Of a stretch of 64,000 nt of DNA, positions 6,918 through 15,611 are shown piece by piece. The notes under the pieces were generated by a model. It was not told the DNA's origin. It saw nothing but the letters and a program-made list of their open reading frames with translations, and searched no databases. Source of the DNA: Salipiger abyssi (GTDB lineage Bacteria; Pseudomonadota; Alphaproteobacteria; Rhodobacterales; Rhodobacteraceae). Positions within the stretch are counted from its first letter, which is position 1; every line of letters begins with the position of its first letter. The stretch is from positions 496,001 through 560,000 of the forward strand of contig NZ_JAEKIS010000001.1 in assembly GCF_017311415.1 (NCBI RefSeq), in the 5' to 3' direction. The translations under genes and the position numbers were made by a program.

Positions 6918-8207
6918 TTACTGGAAGAGCGACAGCAGCGACTGCGGCGCCTGGTTGGCGATCGACAGAGCCTGAACGCCCAGCTGCTGCTGCACTTGAA
7001 GCGCCTGCAAGCGGGCCGAAGCCTCTTCCATATCGGCATCGACCAGCGTGCCGATACCGGATTTCAGCGAGTCGGTCAGGCTCGCGATGAAATCGGTCTG
7101 GGTCTCGATGCGGCCCTGGACCGAGCCGAAGGCCGAGGCGGAGTCGATGGCCGTCTGGAGCAGACCCTCGATGCCATCGAGAGCTGCGTCGGTCCCGTCG
7201 TCGGTTGTGACATCGAAGCTAGACAGCAGTTCCAGACCGCCACCGATGGTGCCGTCGGCTTCGGACTCCAGCGTTGCAATATCGGCGATGTCGGATTGTT
7301 CCACCACGCTGTTGTCGTCAGAGATCGCTTCGTCGTAGTTGTTGGTGAAGTCGATCTGACCGGCATTGGTCCCGTTGACCGAGAAGGTGATATCCAGACC
7401 ATCCGAAGCGGCCTGGAAGTTCAGGCGCTCGACCATTGCAGAGGTGACGTCGGCAAGGGTGTCGCCGTCCCGGGCCACGTATTCGACATCTGCCGAGAAA
7501 TCGAGCGCATCGCCGGAGGTATCGCCCGCGAAGTTGCCGCTGCCGGTCACCTTGAAGTTCGCGCCAGCGACCAGCTCGTCGTCCGCGCCGACGCCATCGA
7601 AGGTGACGAACTCGGCCGTGGCACCGCTTGCCACACCGGTCGTGTTCACCGAAACGTCCAGGTTCACGGTGCCGGTGGAGGCTGCGCCGGTACCCAGGTC
7701 TTGCTTCGCGACAGAGATGTCGGATGCGGCGACGCCTGTGCCCGACCGGTCGAGAGACGCAAGAACGTTGATGTTGCCGGAGTCGGCGGTCGAATCAGTG
7801 TTCGACAGCAGGTTCAGACCGTTGAACTGGGCCGCGCCCACCACCGCGTCGATCTGATCGCGCAGCGCGTCGATATCCGTCTGGATCTTGGCGCGGTCGA
7901 CGTTCTCCTCCTGGGCGGCGACGATCTTGCCCTTGATGTCGGTCAGCAGGTCGGTGACCGTTTCCGAGGCGGAGCGTGCCACCGCGACGGTGGACTCGCC
8001 CAGATTGAGGCTGTCGGAGATACCCTTGAAACCCTTCACGTCGGCTTCCATCACCTTGGAAATCGCCCAGACGGCGGCGTTGTCCTTGGCGTCCGCGACA
8101 CGCTTGCCGGTGGAGATTTCGCTCTGGGTCGTGGCGAGGCTTGAGTTGATGGATTTCAGGGTCTGGAGCGCCACCATGGCGCCGTTGTTCGTCAGAATGC
8201 TAGACAT
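6918..8207 (-). CDS. fliC: Flagellin
   Basis: 429 aa. The N-terminal D0/D1 region (SSILTNNGAMVALQTLKSIN, then EISTGKRVADAKDNAAVWAI) and the C-terminal D1/D0 region (GRIETQTDFIASLTDSLKSG ... LGVQALSIANQAPQSLLSLF) are classic flagellin. The middle (about 135-330) is acidic and low in cysteine and forms the variable surface domain. AAGGACGA lies upstream of the ATG. The gene is transcribed away from flgN with a 212-bp leader/promoter region holding several hairpins and a CtrA-like site. flaF and flbT follow directly. Only one flagellin gene is present in the window. Confidence 0.96.
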   Translation of the reverse strand: MSSILTNNGAMVALQTLKSINSSLATTQSEISTGKRVADAKDNAAVWAISKVMEADVKGFKGISDSLNLGESTVAVARSASETVTDLLTDIKGKIVAAQEENVDRAKIQTDIDALRDQIDAVVGAAQFNGLNLLSNTDSTADSGNINVLASLDRSGTGVAASDISVAKQDLGTGAASTGTVNLDVSVNTTGVASGATAEFVTFDGVGADDELVAGANFKVTGSGNFAGDTSGDALDFSADVEYVARDGDTLADVTSAMVERLNFQAASDGLDITFSVNGTNAGQIDFTNNYDEAISDDNSVVEQSDIADIATLESEADGTIGGGLELLSSFDVTTDDGTDAALDGIEGLLQTAIDSASAFGSVQGRIETQTDFIASLTDSLKSGIGTLVDADMEEASARLQALQVQQQLGVQALSIANQAPQSLLSLFQ

Positions 8208-8231
8208 GGATGTTTCGTCCTTACAGTCACG

Positions 8232-8336
8232 CGGCGCTTTACGCCGATTTTTGGGATGCGCCGGAACCGGCGCTCTCGACGTCTTTCTGACGGAGGCAGA
8301 CCGAGCGTTGCGCCCGCTGCGTCACCCCTTTTGGGG
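8232..8336 (-). promoter_or_regulatory. Structured flagellin 5' leader with three hairpins
   Basis: Three inverted repeats precede the flagellin ATG: CGGCG-5 nt-CGCCG at 8232-8246, a 7-bp stem with 2-nt loop at 8258-8273, and CCCC-4 nt-GGGG at 8325-8336. The first lies 25 nt upstream of the start codon. Such structure is where FlbT acts on Caulobacter flagellin mRNA. The transcription start is unknown, so not all of it need be transcribed. Confidence 0.45.
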
Positions 8337-8364
8337 ATGCGGGGCACACCATCGCCGCAGAGTC

Positions 8365-8381
8365 CTAACGGAGCGCTAAGG
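8365..8381. promoter_or_regulatory. CtrA-like direct repeat upstream of flagellin
   Basis: CTAACGGAGCGCTAAGG on the plus strand, that is TTAG-N7-TTAG on the coding strand of flagellin: two 3-of-4 half sites at CtrA spacing. It is 13/17 identical to the site at 9086-9102 in the flgJ/fliK intergenic region, which raises its credibility. Confidence 0.45.
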
Positions 8382-8419
8382 GGCCTGCGCCTGTTGCCCG
8401 GCATTTGATGCAAATCCCC

Positions 8420-8785
8420 TCAAGCGCGGCGTTCCATGCTGCTTTTCTCCTCGCCTCCGATGCTCGCGCGGCGTCCCTGCGCGTCATAGACCTCCATCGA
8501 CTCGCGGATCTCGCGCAGGGCACCCAACCGTTTTGCGACGTTGCGGATTCCGTCGAGCGCGTGGTCGAAAAGCTGCTGGTTGCGGCGCAGCTTCAGATGC
8601 AGCGGTTGCAGCGAATCGGCCTCGTCCGGCGGCGCCTCGGCCATCCGGGCGACCAGCGCCGCCTTTTCCTCCATCAGCGGGCCGATCTCGTCGAGTGCAC
8701 CGTCGAGCAGGGCGCTGCGCTCGCGCTCCAGCAGCGAATCGAGCGCAGCGAAGAGCGTTTCGTGGGTCTGGTCGGTCTCAGTCAT
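8420..8785 (-). CDS. FlgN-like flagellar chaperone
   Basis: 121 aa, predicted entirely helical with heptad-like leucines (LFAALDSLLERERSALLDGA; LHLKLRRNQQLFDHALDGIR). Size and pattern match FlgN-type export chaperones, which hold hook-filament junction proteins FlgK and FlgL before secretion. Its start overlaps the stop of the upstream FlgJ-like gene by 8 nt, giving a two-gene operon. Sequence conservation in this family is weak, so the assignment leans on context and helical pattern. Confidence 0.65.
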   Translation of the reverse strand: MTETDQTHETLFAALDSLLERERSALLDGALDEIGPLMEEKAALVARMAEAPPDEADSLQPLHLKLRRNQQLFDHALDGIRNVAKRLGALREIRESMEVYDAQGRRASIGGEEKSSMERRA

Positions 8786-9038
8786 CCATCCGGTCCTTCA
8801 AAGCATGAAAAATCGATTCCGCCAGGCCGATTCCGCCGGTCTCGGCCAGGGCTTGCGCATGTTCGCGGCGCAGAAAAGAGGCGAATTGCGCCTCCCCGGC
8901 TCCGCCGCCGAAGGCGTCGCGGCCTTCACCGAACCCGGCGGCTTTCAGCATTTCGGTCAGAAACGACGCCTCCAGCGCGACGGCTGCGCTGCGCAGAGGG
9001 TCGGGTGGGGTTGGCGGGTGCGGGCCGTTGATCTCCAT
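8778..9038 (-). CDS. FlgJ-like rod-binding protein (no muramidase domain)
   Basis: 86 aa from the ATG at 9038, which has GGAGAAAG 3 nt upstream; a longer frame upstream lacks family similarity. The core LRSAAVALEASFLTEMLKAA followed by FLRREHAQALAETGGIGLAE matches the N-terminal rod-cap domain of FlgJ. The C-terminal peptidoglycan hydrolase domain of enterobacterial FlgJ is absent, as is usual in alphaproteobacteria, where a separate enzyme (SltF in Rhodobacter) supplies that activity. It likely caps or scaffolds the growing rod in the periplasm. It is divergent from fliK and overlaps the flgN-like gene. Confidence 0.75.
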   Translation of the reverse strand: MEINGPHPPTPPDPLRSAAVALEASFLTEMLKAAGFGEGRDAFGGGAGEAQFASFLRREHAQALAETGGIGLAESIFHALKDRMDD

Positions 9039-9085
9039 GATCTTTCTCCAATTCGACTCAACTGACCGCATTGGACCTGCTGGCG

Positions 9086-9102
9086 GTAAAGAAGCGGTAA
9101 GG
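9086..9102. promoter_or_regulatory. CtrA-like direct repeat between flgJ-like gene and fliK
   Basis: GTAAAGAAGCGGTAAGG: GTAA-N7-GTAA, or TTAC-N7-TTAC on the other strand. It is closely similar to the flagellin site at 8365-8381 (shared TAA, AGCG and TAAGG at identical spacing) and lies mid-way between two divergent flagellar genes. Confidence 0.45.
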
Positions 9103-9148
9103 ATCTTGCGACTAGGGTGATGTCGACGGAAGAATTCCCGGAGCAGAT

Positions 9149-12100
9149 ATGCTGAGCCAAATGACAGGTCTTCTGAACGCGTTGCAGGCGCTGACCGGTA
9201 ACGACAAGGGCCGCGATGACATAGCGGTCGGTGCCGCGTTCGAAGCGGTGTTTCGATCACTCGGGGAGGAAGGCGAGGCCAACCATTCCGAGGCCGGGGA
9301 GGACGCGGGGCAGGGCGACGGGGTGCCTGTCGCCAGTGCGGAGCCTGTGCCGGAAGAGCAGCCGCGGCAGAGCGGTTTGGCCGTTGACGATCCTGGGTCG
9401 ATGCCTGAAGGCGATGAAATTGATGCAGGCGGCGTGCCTGATGAGCCGGCGGCGCGGGCGTTTCACGACGCCTCGCAGGCTACGCATCATGTCGGGGCAG
9501 GCGAGCCTGCCATTCCGCAAGAGGTGGAGCGCGCCGCAGGAGTGCCGCGCGCGATCCTCTCATCCACTGGAAACGCGGCGATACCGGCGATGAGCGAATC
9601 GCAGGGAAAAGGTTTGCCGGGCGTGTCCGGTGAACGTCTTTCACCTGCACCTGCACCTGCACCTGCGACCGAGGGTTCGAGCGGTCCCAGCCGCTCTGTA
9701 ACGCAATCGCCCCCATCCGCTTTGGATCCGGTAACCTTTTCTCGACAGGTCGAGACGCCACCGCAACGCTCAAATCTGGCGGCGCTCTCAGGGCCGTCGG
9801 AGCTGCCCGCGTCGCAGGTCGATGCGTCCTCGGTTCGATCTGAAACGCAAGATCGTCTGCCGGCGAGACGTTCGGATCGGGCAACGCCGTCCAGGGCTGC
9901 GTCATCCTTCGCCGCCGCGCCGCTACCGGACGCTCGGAACGTTCTCCATGGTGCGGATCTTGTTGTGACGCGGGATGCGCAAGCCGGCGGCGATGGCACA
10001 GCCGCAAGCGTGCCGAAACGGGAGGTGCAGCCTATCTCCGATCGCGCACCGGTGAGCGAAAGTGCGATGAGTGTTCGGGTTGTGACGGCCCGGAAACCGT
10101 CTGCGTCAGAGGCGCCCGAAAAGTCGATGCCGCTGGTGTCATCGCAAGGTGTACGGAGGAGTGGCCTGGCGGAGCGCAAAGAGCCGCCGCTGATGACAGG
10201 CAGAAGCGCTGAAACGGCCGTCAGAGGTCAGTCGCGACAGCAGGATCCCGACATGAGTCCGCTGCGTCCCCACCGTGCCGAACCATCTGGCGGGGTGGCG
10301 CGCATCCCGGCGCGCGAACCTGGCGCGGTCGGGATGTCGGCCCCGCCAGAAAAAGGTTACGGGGCGATGGTCGTCTCCCAGGGGTCACGCGCAACGCCGA
10401 CCGGTATGCCGGCACGATTGCCGCCGGATGACGACGGATTTTCGCGACCCGACAACCGACAACTGCCGCCTCTCCAGGGTCCTGATCTTGCCAAAGGGCG
10501 GGAACGTGTGGCGCCACTCTCCCGTGGATCGACAGCAGCGGTTCCAGATGCGCGCCCTGAAGCTCGCTCGATGAAGGTCGATGCGACCCAGGTAAAAAGC
10601 GAAGGCTTCGGTCGTCCCGCGCCACATCCCCCCGCCGATCCGGGATCGCGGCCGCCCAAACGCCCGCTCGCCGTGCCGGAACTCTCTCCGACAAAGGGTA
10701 AGAGTCGGGCAGAACCCGCGGGATTTTCCGACATTCTCAAGCCGGTGCAACCTGTCGTGAAAGCGGAGGCGGGAATCGCGGAAACCGGTCAGGCGGTCGT
10801 GGCGCGCCCTTCGCGTGCGGTGGCACGGAATAACAAACTGCCCGCACCCGTCGGGGGATCTGACGAAGCGGACTCGCAGTTGAACGGAACGGACGTCTTG
10901 GCCGCGGAAAAGCCGCCTCGGCGCGCTCCTCGGGGCGCGGTGCAGACGGTCGAGCACAGGCTGCCCGTCCAAAGCGCCGCGACTCAAACTGTCATCCCGG
11001 AAGATATGCAATCGGAGATCCCTGTTGCGAAGCGGTCGATGACGGTGGAGGTTTTGCCAACCGACAACCAAGAGACGCCCGCGCCCCCGGCCGGGCGCCC
11101 GCCCAAGCCGGAAGTGCCTCTGACCTCCCGCAGTGTGACTTTCGCGAGCGCGCATCGACAGGAGGCGCCGGACGTGAAGCGGCCCTCTGAAAGCTATGCA
11201 CCTGAGGGACGCGGTAGAGCCCGCGCGCCGAGAGATATTGCGGTGGCGGTGCAGGTCGACAAGCCGCGCACCGTCGCGCCGGCGCGATCGGATACGAGAA
11301 AGCCCACAGCGACAGGAGAGCAGGTCCGCCCGCGCGATGTCGATGCGTCTCCGATTCCGGCTCCAGTGACGCCGCCGCGCGGCCTACAACGTGGGGCAGC
11401 CACATCGGACGCCGTACCCGGACTGCCCATGCCGGAGCCGCGCGTGGACGCGCCGCGTTCAGCGCCCGGTTCGGTCGCTGGGGTGTCGGTCGCAGAAGCG
11501 CCAAACCGGCTGCCGCCCGCCAAACCGGAGATCGTCCCGCGCGCGATCCCGCCGGAGGAGGTGTATGTCAAAACCATGGATGCCAGAACCGATACGGCAA
11601 CATCAGGGAGCAAAGCCGAAACGGTTTTGCCTGCCGCTTTGTCGGAGCCGGGCTTGCCCGCCACCCCGCGACCTAAACAGGCACGCGCGGCAGTGTCCTA
11701 CGGATCCGCCGCACAGAGCGTGACCGGCCGCGCCAGCGCAACCAATCTGTCGGGAGTGGAGACGAGCGAGGCCGCGGCATCGGTATTGTCGCCGGTTCTG
11801 GACGACGCGGCGCCGTTGCGGGACGACAGCCCGTTTGGGGCGCAGATTTCGGACGGTCGTCAGGCGCCCGCGACCGGTGCTGTTCCTGTTATGAACACCG
11901 GTTCGCGCAACGAGGCGGCCATGGCCGTGGTTCGCCAGATCGCCGAGGCCCTGGGCGGTTCGGGGAGCGGCACAGGCGACATGATCGAGCTGAAGCTCAA
12001 CCCCGAGGAACTGGGGCATCTTCGCTTTCGCATGGGGCAGGGGGAGCATGGGCTGGTGCTGACGATCAGCGCCGAGCGCACAGAGACACTGGATCTGCTC

Positions 12101-12313
12101 CGGCGCAATGTCGATCAGCTCGCGCGCCATCTCTCGGATATGGGCTATGAGTCCGCGAGCTTCAGCTTCGGTCAGGGCCAGTCCGGCGGCCGGGGGAGCA
12201 GCCCGGCGGGCGCACCGGTAGAGGTGAGCGAGGGACAGGCGATGCCGGAACACATCGCCGCGCCGCCGCCGCAACGGATGACCGCCGCGAGCGGTCTCGA
12301 CATTCGACTCTGA
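9149..12313 (+). CDS. fliK: FliK, very long hook-length control protein
   Basis: 1054 aa, well above the few hundred residues of most FliK proteins. The C-terminal domain (about 925-1030) has the Flg_hook pattern: GDMIELKLNPEELGHLRFRM, GEHGLVLTISAERTETLDLL and RNVDQLARHLSDMGYESASF. The preceding 900 residues are low in complexity, rich in Pro, Arg, Ser, Ala and Val, with no recognisable fold, as expected for the extended ruler part. A 6-bp tandem repeat (ACCTGC x4, 9649-9672) encodes a short Pro-Ala run. FliK measures hook length and switches export specificity. flgD follows 11 nt downstream, so both hook-assembly genes are coupled. The single open frame over 3.1 kb and a normal C-terminus argue against a frameshift artefact. 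Confidence 0.85.
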   Translation: MLSQMTGLLNALQALTGNDKGRDDIAVGAAFEAVFRSLGEEGEANHSEAGEDAGQGDGVPVASAEPVPEEQPRQSGLAVDDPGSMPEGDEIDAGGVPDEPAARAFHDASQATHHVGAGEPAIPQEVERAAGVPRAILSSTGNAAIPAMSESQGKGLPGVSGERLSPAPAPAPATEGSSGPSRSVTQSPPSALDPVTFSRQVETPPQRSNLAALSGPSELPASQVDASSVRSETQDRLPARRSDRATPSRAASSFAAAPLPDARNVLHGADLVVTRDAQAGGDGTAASVPKREVQPISDRAPVSESAMSVRVVTARKPSASEAPEKSMPLVSSQGVRRSGLAERKEPPLMTGRSAETAVRGQSRQQDPDMSPLRPHRAEPSGGVARIPAREPGAVGMSAPPEKGYGAMVVSQGSRATPTGMPARLPPDDDGFSRPDNRQLPPLQGPDLAKGRERVAPLSRGSTAAVPDARPEARSMKVDATQVKSEGFGRPAPHPPADPGSRPPKRPLAVPELSPTKGKSRAEPAGFSDILKPVQPVVKAEAGIAETGQAVVARPSRAVARNNKLPAPVGGSDEADSQLNGTDVLAAEKPPRRAPRGAVQTVEHRLPVQSAATQTVIPEDMQSEIPVAKRSMTVEVLPTDNQETPAPPAGRPPKPEVPLTSRSVTFASAHRQEAPDVKRPSESYAPEGRGRARAPRDIAVAVQVDKPRTVAPARSDTRKPTATGEQVRPRDVDASPIPAPVTPPRGLQRGAATSDAVPGLPMPEPRVDAPRSAPGSVAGVSVAEAPNRLPPAKPEIVPRAIPPEEVYVKTMDARTDTATSGSKAETVLPAALSEPGLPATPRPKQARAAVSYGSAAQSVTGRASATNLSGVETSEAAASVLSPVLDDAAPLRDDSPFGAQISDGRQAPATGAVPVMNTGSRNEAAMAVVRQIAEALGGSGSGTGDMIELKLNPEELGHLRFRMGQGEHGLVLTISAERTETLDLLRRNVDQLARHLSDMGYESASFSFGQGQSGGRGSSPAGAPVEVSEGQAMPEHIAAPPPQRMTAASGLDIRL

Positions 12314-12324
12314 GGAGCTCTTTC

Positions 12325-13014
12325 ATGCAAACCAGCACCACGACAGCCGCGCAGAGCAGCAGCGGAACCGCCGGATCGTCCTCCGCAAGTGATCCCGCTC
12401 AGGCGCAGAACAATGGGCTGCTCAGCTCGGACTTTGAGACATTCCTGCGCATGCTGACCACGCAGATGCAGAATCAGGATCCCCTCAATCCGGTGGACGC
12501 GACCGATTATGCCACGCAGCTCGCCACCTTTTCGTCGGTCGAGCAGCAAGTGCTGACCAACGATCTGCTCAAGGAACTGACCGGGCAGCTCACCGGCAAC
12601 GGCTTTCAGCAGCTCGCCTCGTGGATCGGAATGAAGGCGCTGGCAGATGCTCCGGTGTTTTTCGACGGTACGCCGGTGACCCTGCGGCCGTCTTTTGCCG
12701 CCGGTGCCGATAGTGCGATACTCGTCGTTACCGATGCGGAGGGTCACGCGGTGCAGCGGCTCGCGCTCGACCCGTCGGTGCCCGTGGTCGCCTGGGCCGG
12801 GGTCGCGGCAGATGGCGGGCCGCTGCCGTCCGGCCGCTACAGTTTTGCCGTGGAAAGCTATCGTGAGCAGGTATTGATCGAAACGACCGGCAGCCCCGCC
12901 TATAATCCGATCGTCGAGGTCAGGCAGGAGGCGGATACCGTGCTTCTGACCCTGTCGGATGGAACGGAAATCGATGCCGCGCAGGTCAGTGCGCTGCGTC
13001 CGGGCCATGGCTGA
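12325..13014 (+). CDS. flgD: FlgD, hook-capping protein
   Basis: 229 aa. The N-terminal signature DFETFLRMLTTQMQNQDPLN then PVDATDYATQLATFSSVEQQ is the FlgD scaffolding motif; the C-terminal half holds the FlgD Ig-like/tudor region (VPVVAWAGVAADGGPLPSGR Y, then SYREQVLIETTG). GAGGAG lies upstream of the ATG. FlgD caps the growing hook and is required for FlgE polymerisation. It follows fliK closely and converges on the epimerase gene 12 nt away. No flgE lies inside the window. Confidence 0.95.
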   Translation: MQTSTTTAAQSSSGTAGSSSASDPAQAQNNGLLSSDFETFLRMLTTQMQNQDPLNPVDATDYATQLATFSSVEQQVLTNDLLKELTGQLTGNGFQQLASWIGMKALADAPVFFDGTPVTLRPSFAAGADSAILVVTDAEGHAVQRLALDPSVPVVAWAGVAADGGPLPSGRYSFAVESYREQVLIETTGSPAYNPIVEVRQEADTVLLTLSDGTEIDAAQVSALRPGHG

Positions 13015-13026
13015 TCGGACGCAGCC

Positions 13027-14040
13027 TTAGAAGCCGTAGTAGGATTTGTACCAGGCGACGAACTGCGCCACGCCGGTTGCGAGATCCGTCCGGGGCAACG
13101 GGCCGGTGAGTTGAGTCAAAAGCGCGGTATCGGCCCAGGTGGCGGGCACATCTCCGGGCTGCATGTCCATGTAATTGCGCTTTGCCTCGCGCCCCAGCGC
13201 GGTCTCGATGGCGGTGACGAAATCTTCCAGCACCTCGGGCGCGCCATGGCCGATATTCAGCACCCGCCAGGGCGCGACGGGCGACAGGCTGTCGCCCTCC
13301 ACCGGGGCGCCTATCACCGGCGGCGTGTCGATCAACCGGACCAGCCCTTCTACGAGATCCTCCACATAGGTGAAATCGCGCTTCATGCGACCGTGGTTGT
13401 AGATGTCTATGGGGCGGTCTTCGAGGATCGCCTTGACGAATTTGAACAGCGCCATGTCCGGGCGGCCCCAGGGGCCGTAGACCGTGAAAAAGCGGAACAT
13501 GGTGATCGGAATGCCGAAGAGATGCGCATAGGAATGCGCCATTGCCTCATTGGCCTTCTTCGTCGCCGCGTAGAACGACATCTGGTGCTCCGTCTGCATG
13601 TTCTCGCGGTAGGGCATCTCGGTATTGGCGCCATAGACAGAAGAAGTCGAAGCCATGAGCAGATGCCTGGGCGGCACCGCGCGCGCCGCCTCCAGCAGTT
13701 CGGCGGTGCCGATCAGATTGGATTTCACATAGGCGTGCGGTGCGTCGATTGAGTAGCGGACCCCTGCCTGCGCGGCGAGATGCACCACGATCTCGGGCCG
13801 TTCCACGTCAAAGATACCGGTCAGCAGCCCATGGTCTTCGAGAGGCGCGATGACCGGCTTGAAGTCCGGGTTGCTATCGAGGATCGCATGGCGGCGCTCT
13901 TTCAGCGCGACATCGTAGTAGTCGGTCAGGGCATCCAGGCCGATCACGCGATAGCCCTGATCGAGCAGCCGCCTGGCGAGGTGGAACCCGATGAACCCGG
14001 CAGATCCGGTCACGAGCGCGGTGCGCGAAGCCTCTGTCAC
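13027..14040 (-). CDS. NAD-dependent nucleotide-sugar epimerase (UDP-glucuronate 4-epimerase type)
   Basis: 337 aa from a GTG at 14040, with AAAGGA about 11 nt upstream; the frame also stays open to an ATG at 14100, but that would overlap ubiB. Short-chain dehydrogenase features: TGSAGFIGFHL near the N-terminus for NAD, the Ser of STSSVYG, and the YxxxK pair in FYAATKKANE. The segments MSFYAATKKANEAMAHSYAH and FFTVYGPWGRPDMALFKF are typical of the GalE-like CapI/UDP-glucuronate 4-epimerase branch. It would supply UDP-galacturonate for surface polysaccharide. The polysaccharide genes at 55-59 kb are far away, so a direct link is only inferred. Confidence 0.85.
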   Translation of the reverse strand: MTEASRTALVTGSAGFIGFHLARRLLDQGYRVIGLDALTDYYDVALKERRHAILDSNPDFKPVIAPLEDHGLLTGIFDVERPEIVVHLAAQAGVRYSIDAPHAYVKSNLIGTAELLEAARAVPPRHLLMASTSSVYGANTEMPYRENMQTEHQMSFYAATKKANEAMAHSYAHLFGIPITMFRFFTVYGPWGRPDMALFKFVKAILEDRPIDIYNHGRMKRDFTYVEDLVEGLVRLIDTPPVIGAPVEGDSLSPVAPWRVLNIGHGAPEVLEDFVTAIETALGREAKRNYMDMQPGDVPATWADTALLTQLTGPLPRTDLATGVAQFVAWYKSYYGF

Positions 14041-14077
14041 GGTGAGCCAGTCCTTTTCGGTTTTGGCGCGTCGGGTA

Positions 14078-15610
14078 TCAGGACCAGAGGTGCCAGGCAA
14101 CTGTCAGCGCCGCGCCCAGAACAAGCCCGACGGCCCCCCAGCCCAGCCGCGCGGGCCAGGGATTGCGTTTCGGGGGCGTGTCTCCTTCGGCCTGGCGGAT
14201 CAGCACTGCCTCGACCAACCCGGGCAGGCGCGGGCCGAACCGGCCGAGCACCTTGGCGGTCAGCATCAGGTCGCGCGCCACCGCGCGCGGGCCGATGGAG
14301 GTCTTGATGTAATCCTCGACCACCGGTTTCGCGGTATCCCAGATGTTCATATGCGGGTTGAGCGAGCGCGCGACGCCCTCGACCACCACCATGGTGCGTT
14401 GCAGCAGGATGAGCTCCGTCCGCGTCTGCATCCCGAAGCGCTCGGTCACCTCGAAAAGATAGGAGAGCAGCCGCGCCATCGAGATCCGCGTGGCATCCAT
14501 GCCGAAAATCGGCTCGCCCACCGCCCGCAATGCGCGGGCAAAGGCATCGACATCGCGATCGGCGGGCACATAGCCCGCCTCGAAATGCACCTCGGCGACG
14601 CGCTTGTAGTCGCGGCGAATGAATCCATAGAGGATCTCCGCATAAACCCGGCGGGTGTATTCGTCGATATGGCCCATAATGCCGAAATCATAGGCGATGA
14701 TATCGCCGTTGGGCGCCACCTTGAGATTGCCCTGATGCATGTCGGCGTGGAAGAACCCGTCGCGCAGGGCGTGGTTGAGAAAGAGCTGAAGCACCCGTTC
14801 GCTCAGCACCGCGCGGTCATGTCCCGCCGCGTCGATGGCGGCATTGTCGCCCAGCGACACGCCTTCGGCCCAGCTCATGGTCATCACCCGGCGGCCCGAC
14901 AGACCCCAGTTCACTTCCGGTAGCTGAAAGCCCGCATCGCCCTCGGTATTGGCGGCGAACTCGCTGGCGGCGGCGGATTCGAGCCGCAGGTCGAGCTCGC
15001 CCATCACCACGCTTTCGAAATGCGCGATCACGTCGCGCGGCCGCAGCCGGCGCGAGGCGGGCGACAGGGTCTCAATCACATCGGCGGAGAAATAAAAAGC
15101 GTCGATATCGGTGCGGAAGGCGCGCTCGATCCCGGGTCGCAGCACTTTGACCGCGACGGTCTGGCCGGTATCGGCGCGGCGCGCCTTGTGGACCTGCGCG
15201 ATGGAAGCGGCCGCGACCGGTTCGCTGAACTCGGAAAAGATCTCGGAGACCGGCATGCCCAGCTCGTCCTCGATCTGCTTCTTGGCCTGCGCCACCGGGA
15301 AGGGCGGCAGCTTGTCCTGCAACACCCGAAGCTGGTTGGCGAGATCTTCGCCCACCACATCGGGCCGGGTCGAGAGAATCTGGCCGAACTTGATATAGGC
15401 TGGACCCAGCGCCGTGAGCGCGCGAGTGACGGGCGGCATCGACGGATCGCCCTCGATCCCCAGCCATTTGAACGGCCAGACGAGGGTACGGTAGGCGATG
15501 CGCAGCGGGCGCGGCGCGTCGAGCGCGTCGAGAACGACCCGCATCGCGCCGGTGCGTTCCAGCGTGGCGCCGGTGCGGATCAGCCGCCAGATATTGTGCG
15601 GGCCTCTCAC
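14078..15610 (-). CDS. ubiB: UbiB, ubiquinone biosynthesis ABC1-family kinase-like protein
   Basis: 510 aa, starting at GTG 15610. Contains the ABC1/UbiB KxGQ motif (AYIKFGQILSTRPDVVGEDL), the catalytic HADMHQGNLKV loop and the metal-binding YDFGIMG, and ends with a C-terminal membrane helix (GWGAVGLVLGAALTVAWHLW). UbiB is an atypical ATPase needed for ubiquinone synthesis, probably by extracting lipid intermediates for the soluble Ubi enzymes. It starts 1 nt after ubiE, so the two form an operon, as in many proteobacteria. Confidence 0.95.
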   Translation of the reverse strand: MRGPHNIWRLIRTGATLERTGAMRVVLDALDAPRPLRIAYRTLVWPFKWLGIEGDPSMPPVTRALTALGPAYIKFGQILSTRPDVVGEDLANQLRVLQDKLPPFPVAQAKKQIEDELGMPVSEIFSEFSEPVAAASIAQVHKARRADTGQTVAVKVLRPGIERAFRTDIDAFYFSADVIETLSPASRRLRPRDVIAHFESVVMGELDLRLESAAASEFAANTEGDAGFQLPEVNWGLSGRRVMTMSWAEGVSLGDNAAIDAAGHDRAVLSERVLQLFLNHALRDGFFHADMHQGNLKVAPNGDIIAYDFGIMGHIDEYTRRVYAEILYGFIRRDYKRVAEVHFEAGYVPADRDVDAFARALRAVGEPIFGMDATRISMARLLSYLFEVTERFGMQTRTELILLQRTMVVVEGVARSLNPHMNIWDTAKPVVEDYIKTSIGPRAVARDLMLTAKVLGRFGPRLPGLVEAVLIRQAEGDTPPKRNPWPARLGWGAVGLVLGAALTVAWHLWS

Positions 15611-15611
15611 G

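Noticed and set aside
9649-9672. ACCTGC tandem repeat in fliK as a phase-variation switch
   Set aside because: The 6-bp unit keeps the frame whatever the copy number, so it cannot switch translation off; only the protein length would change.
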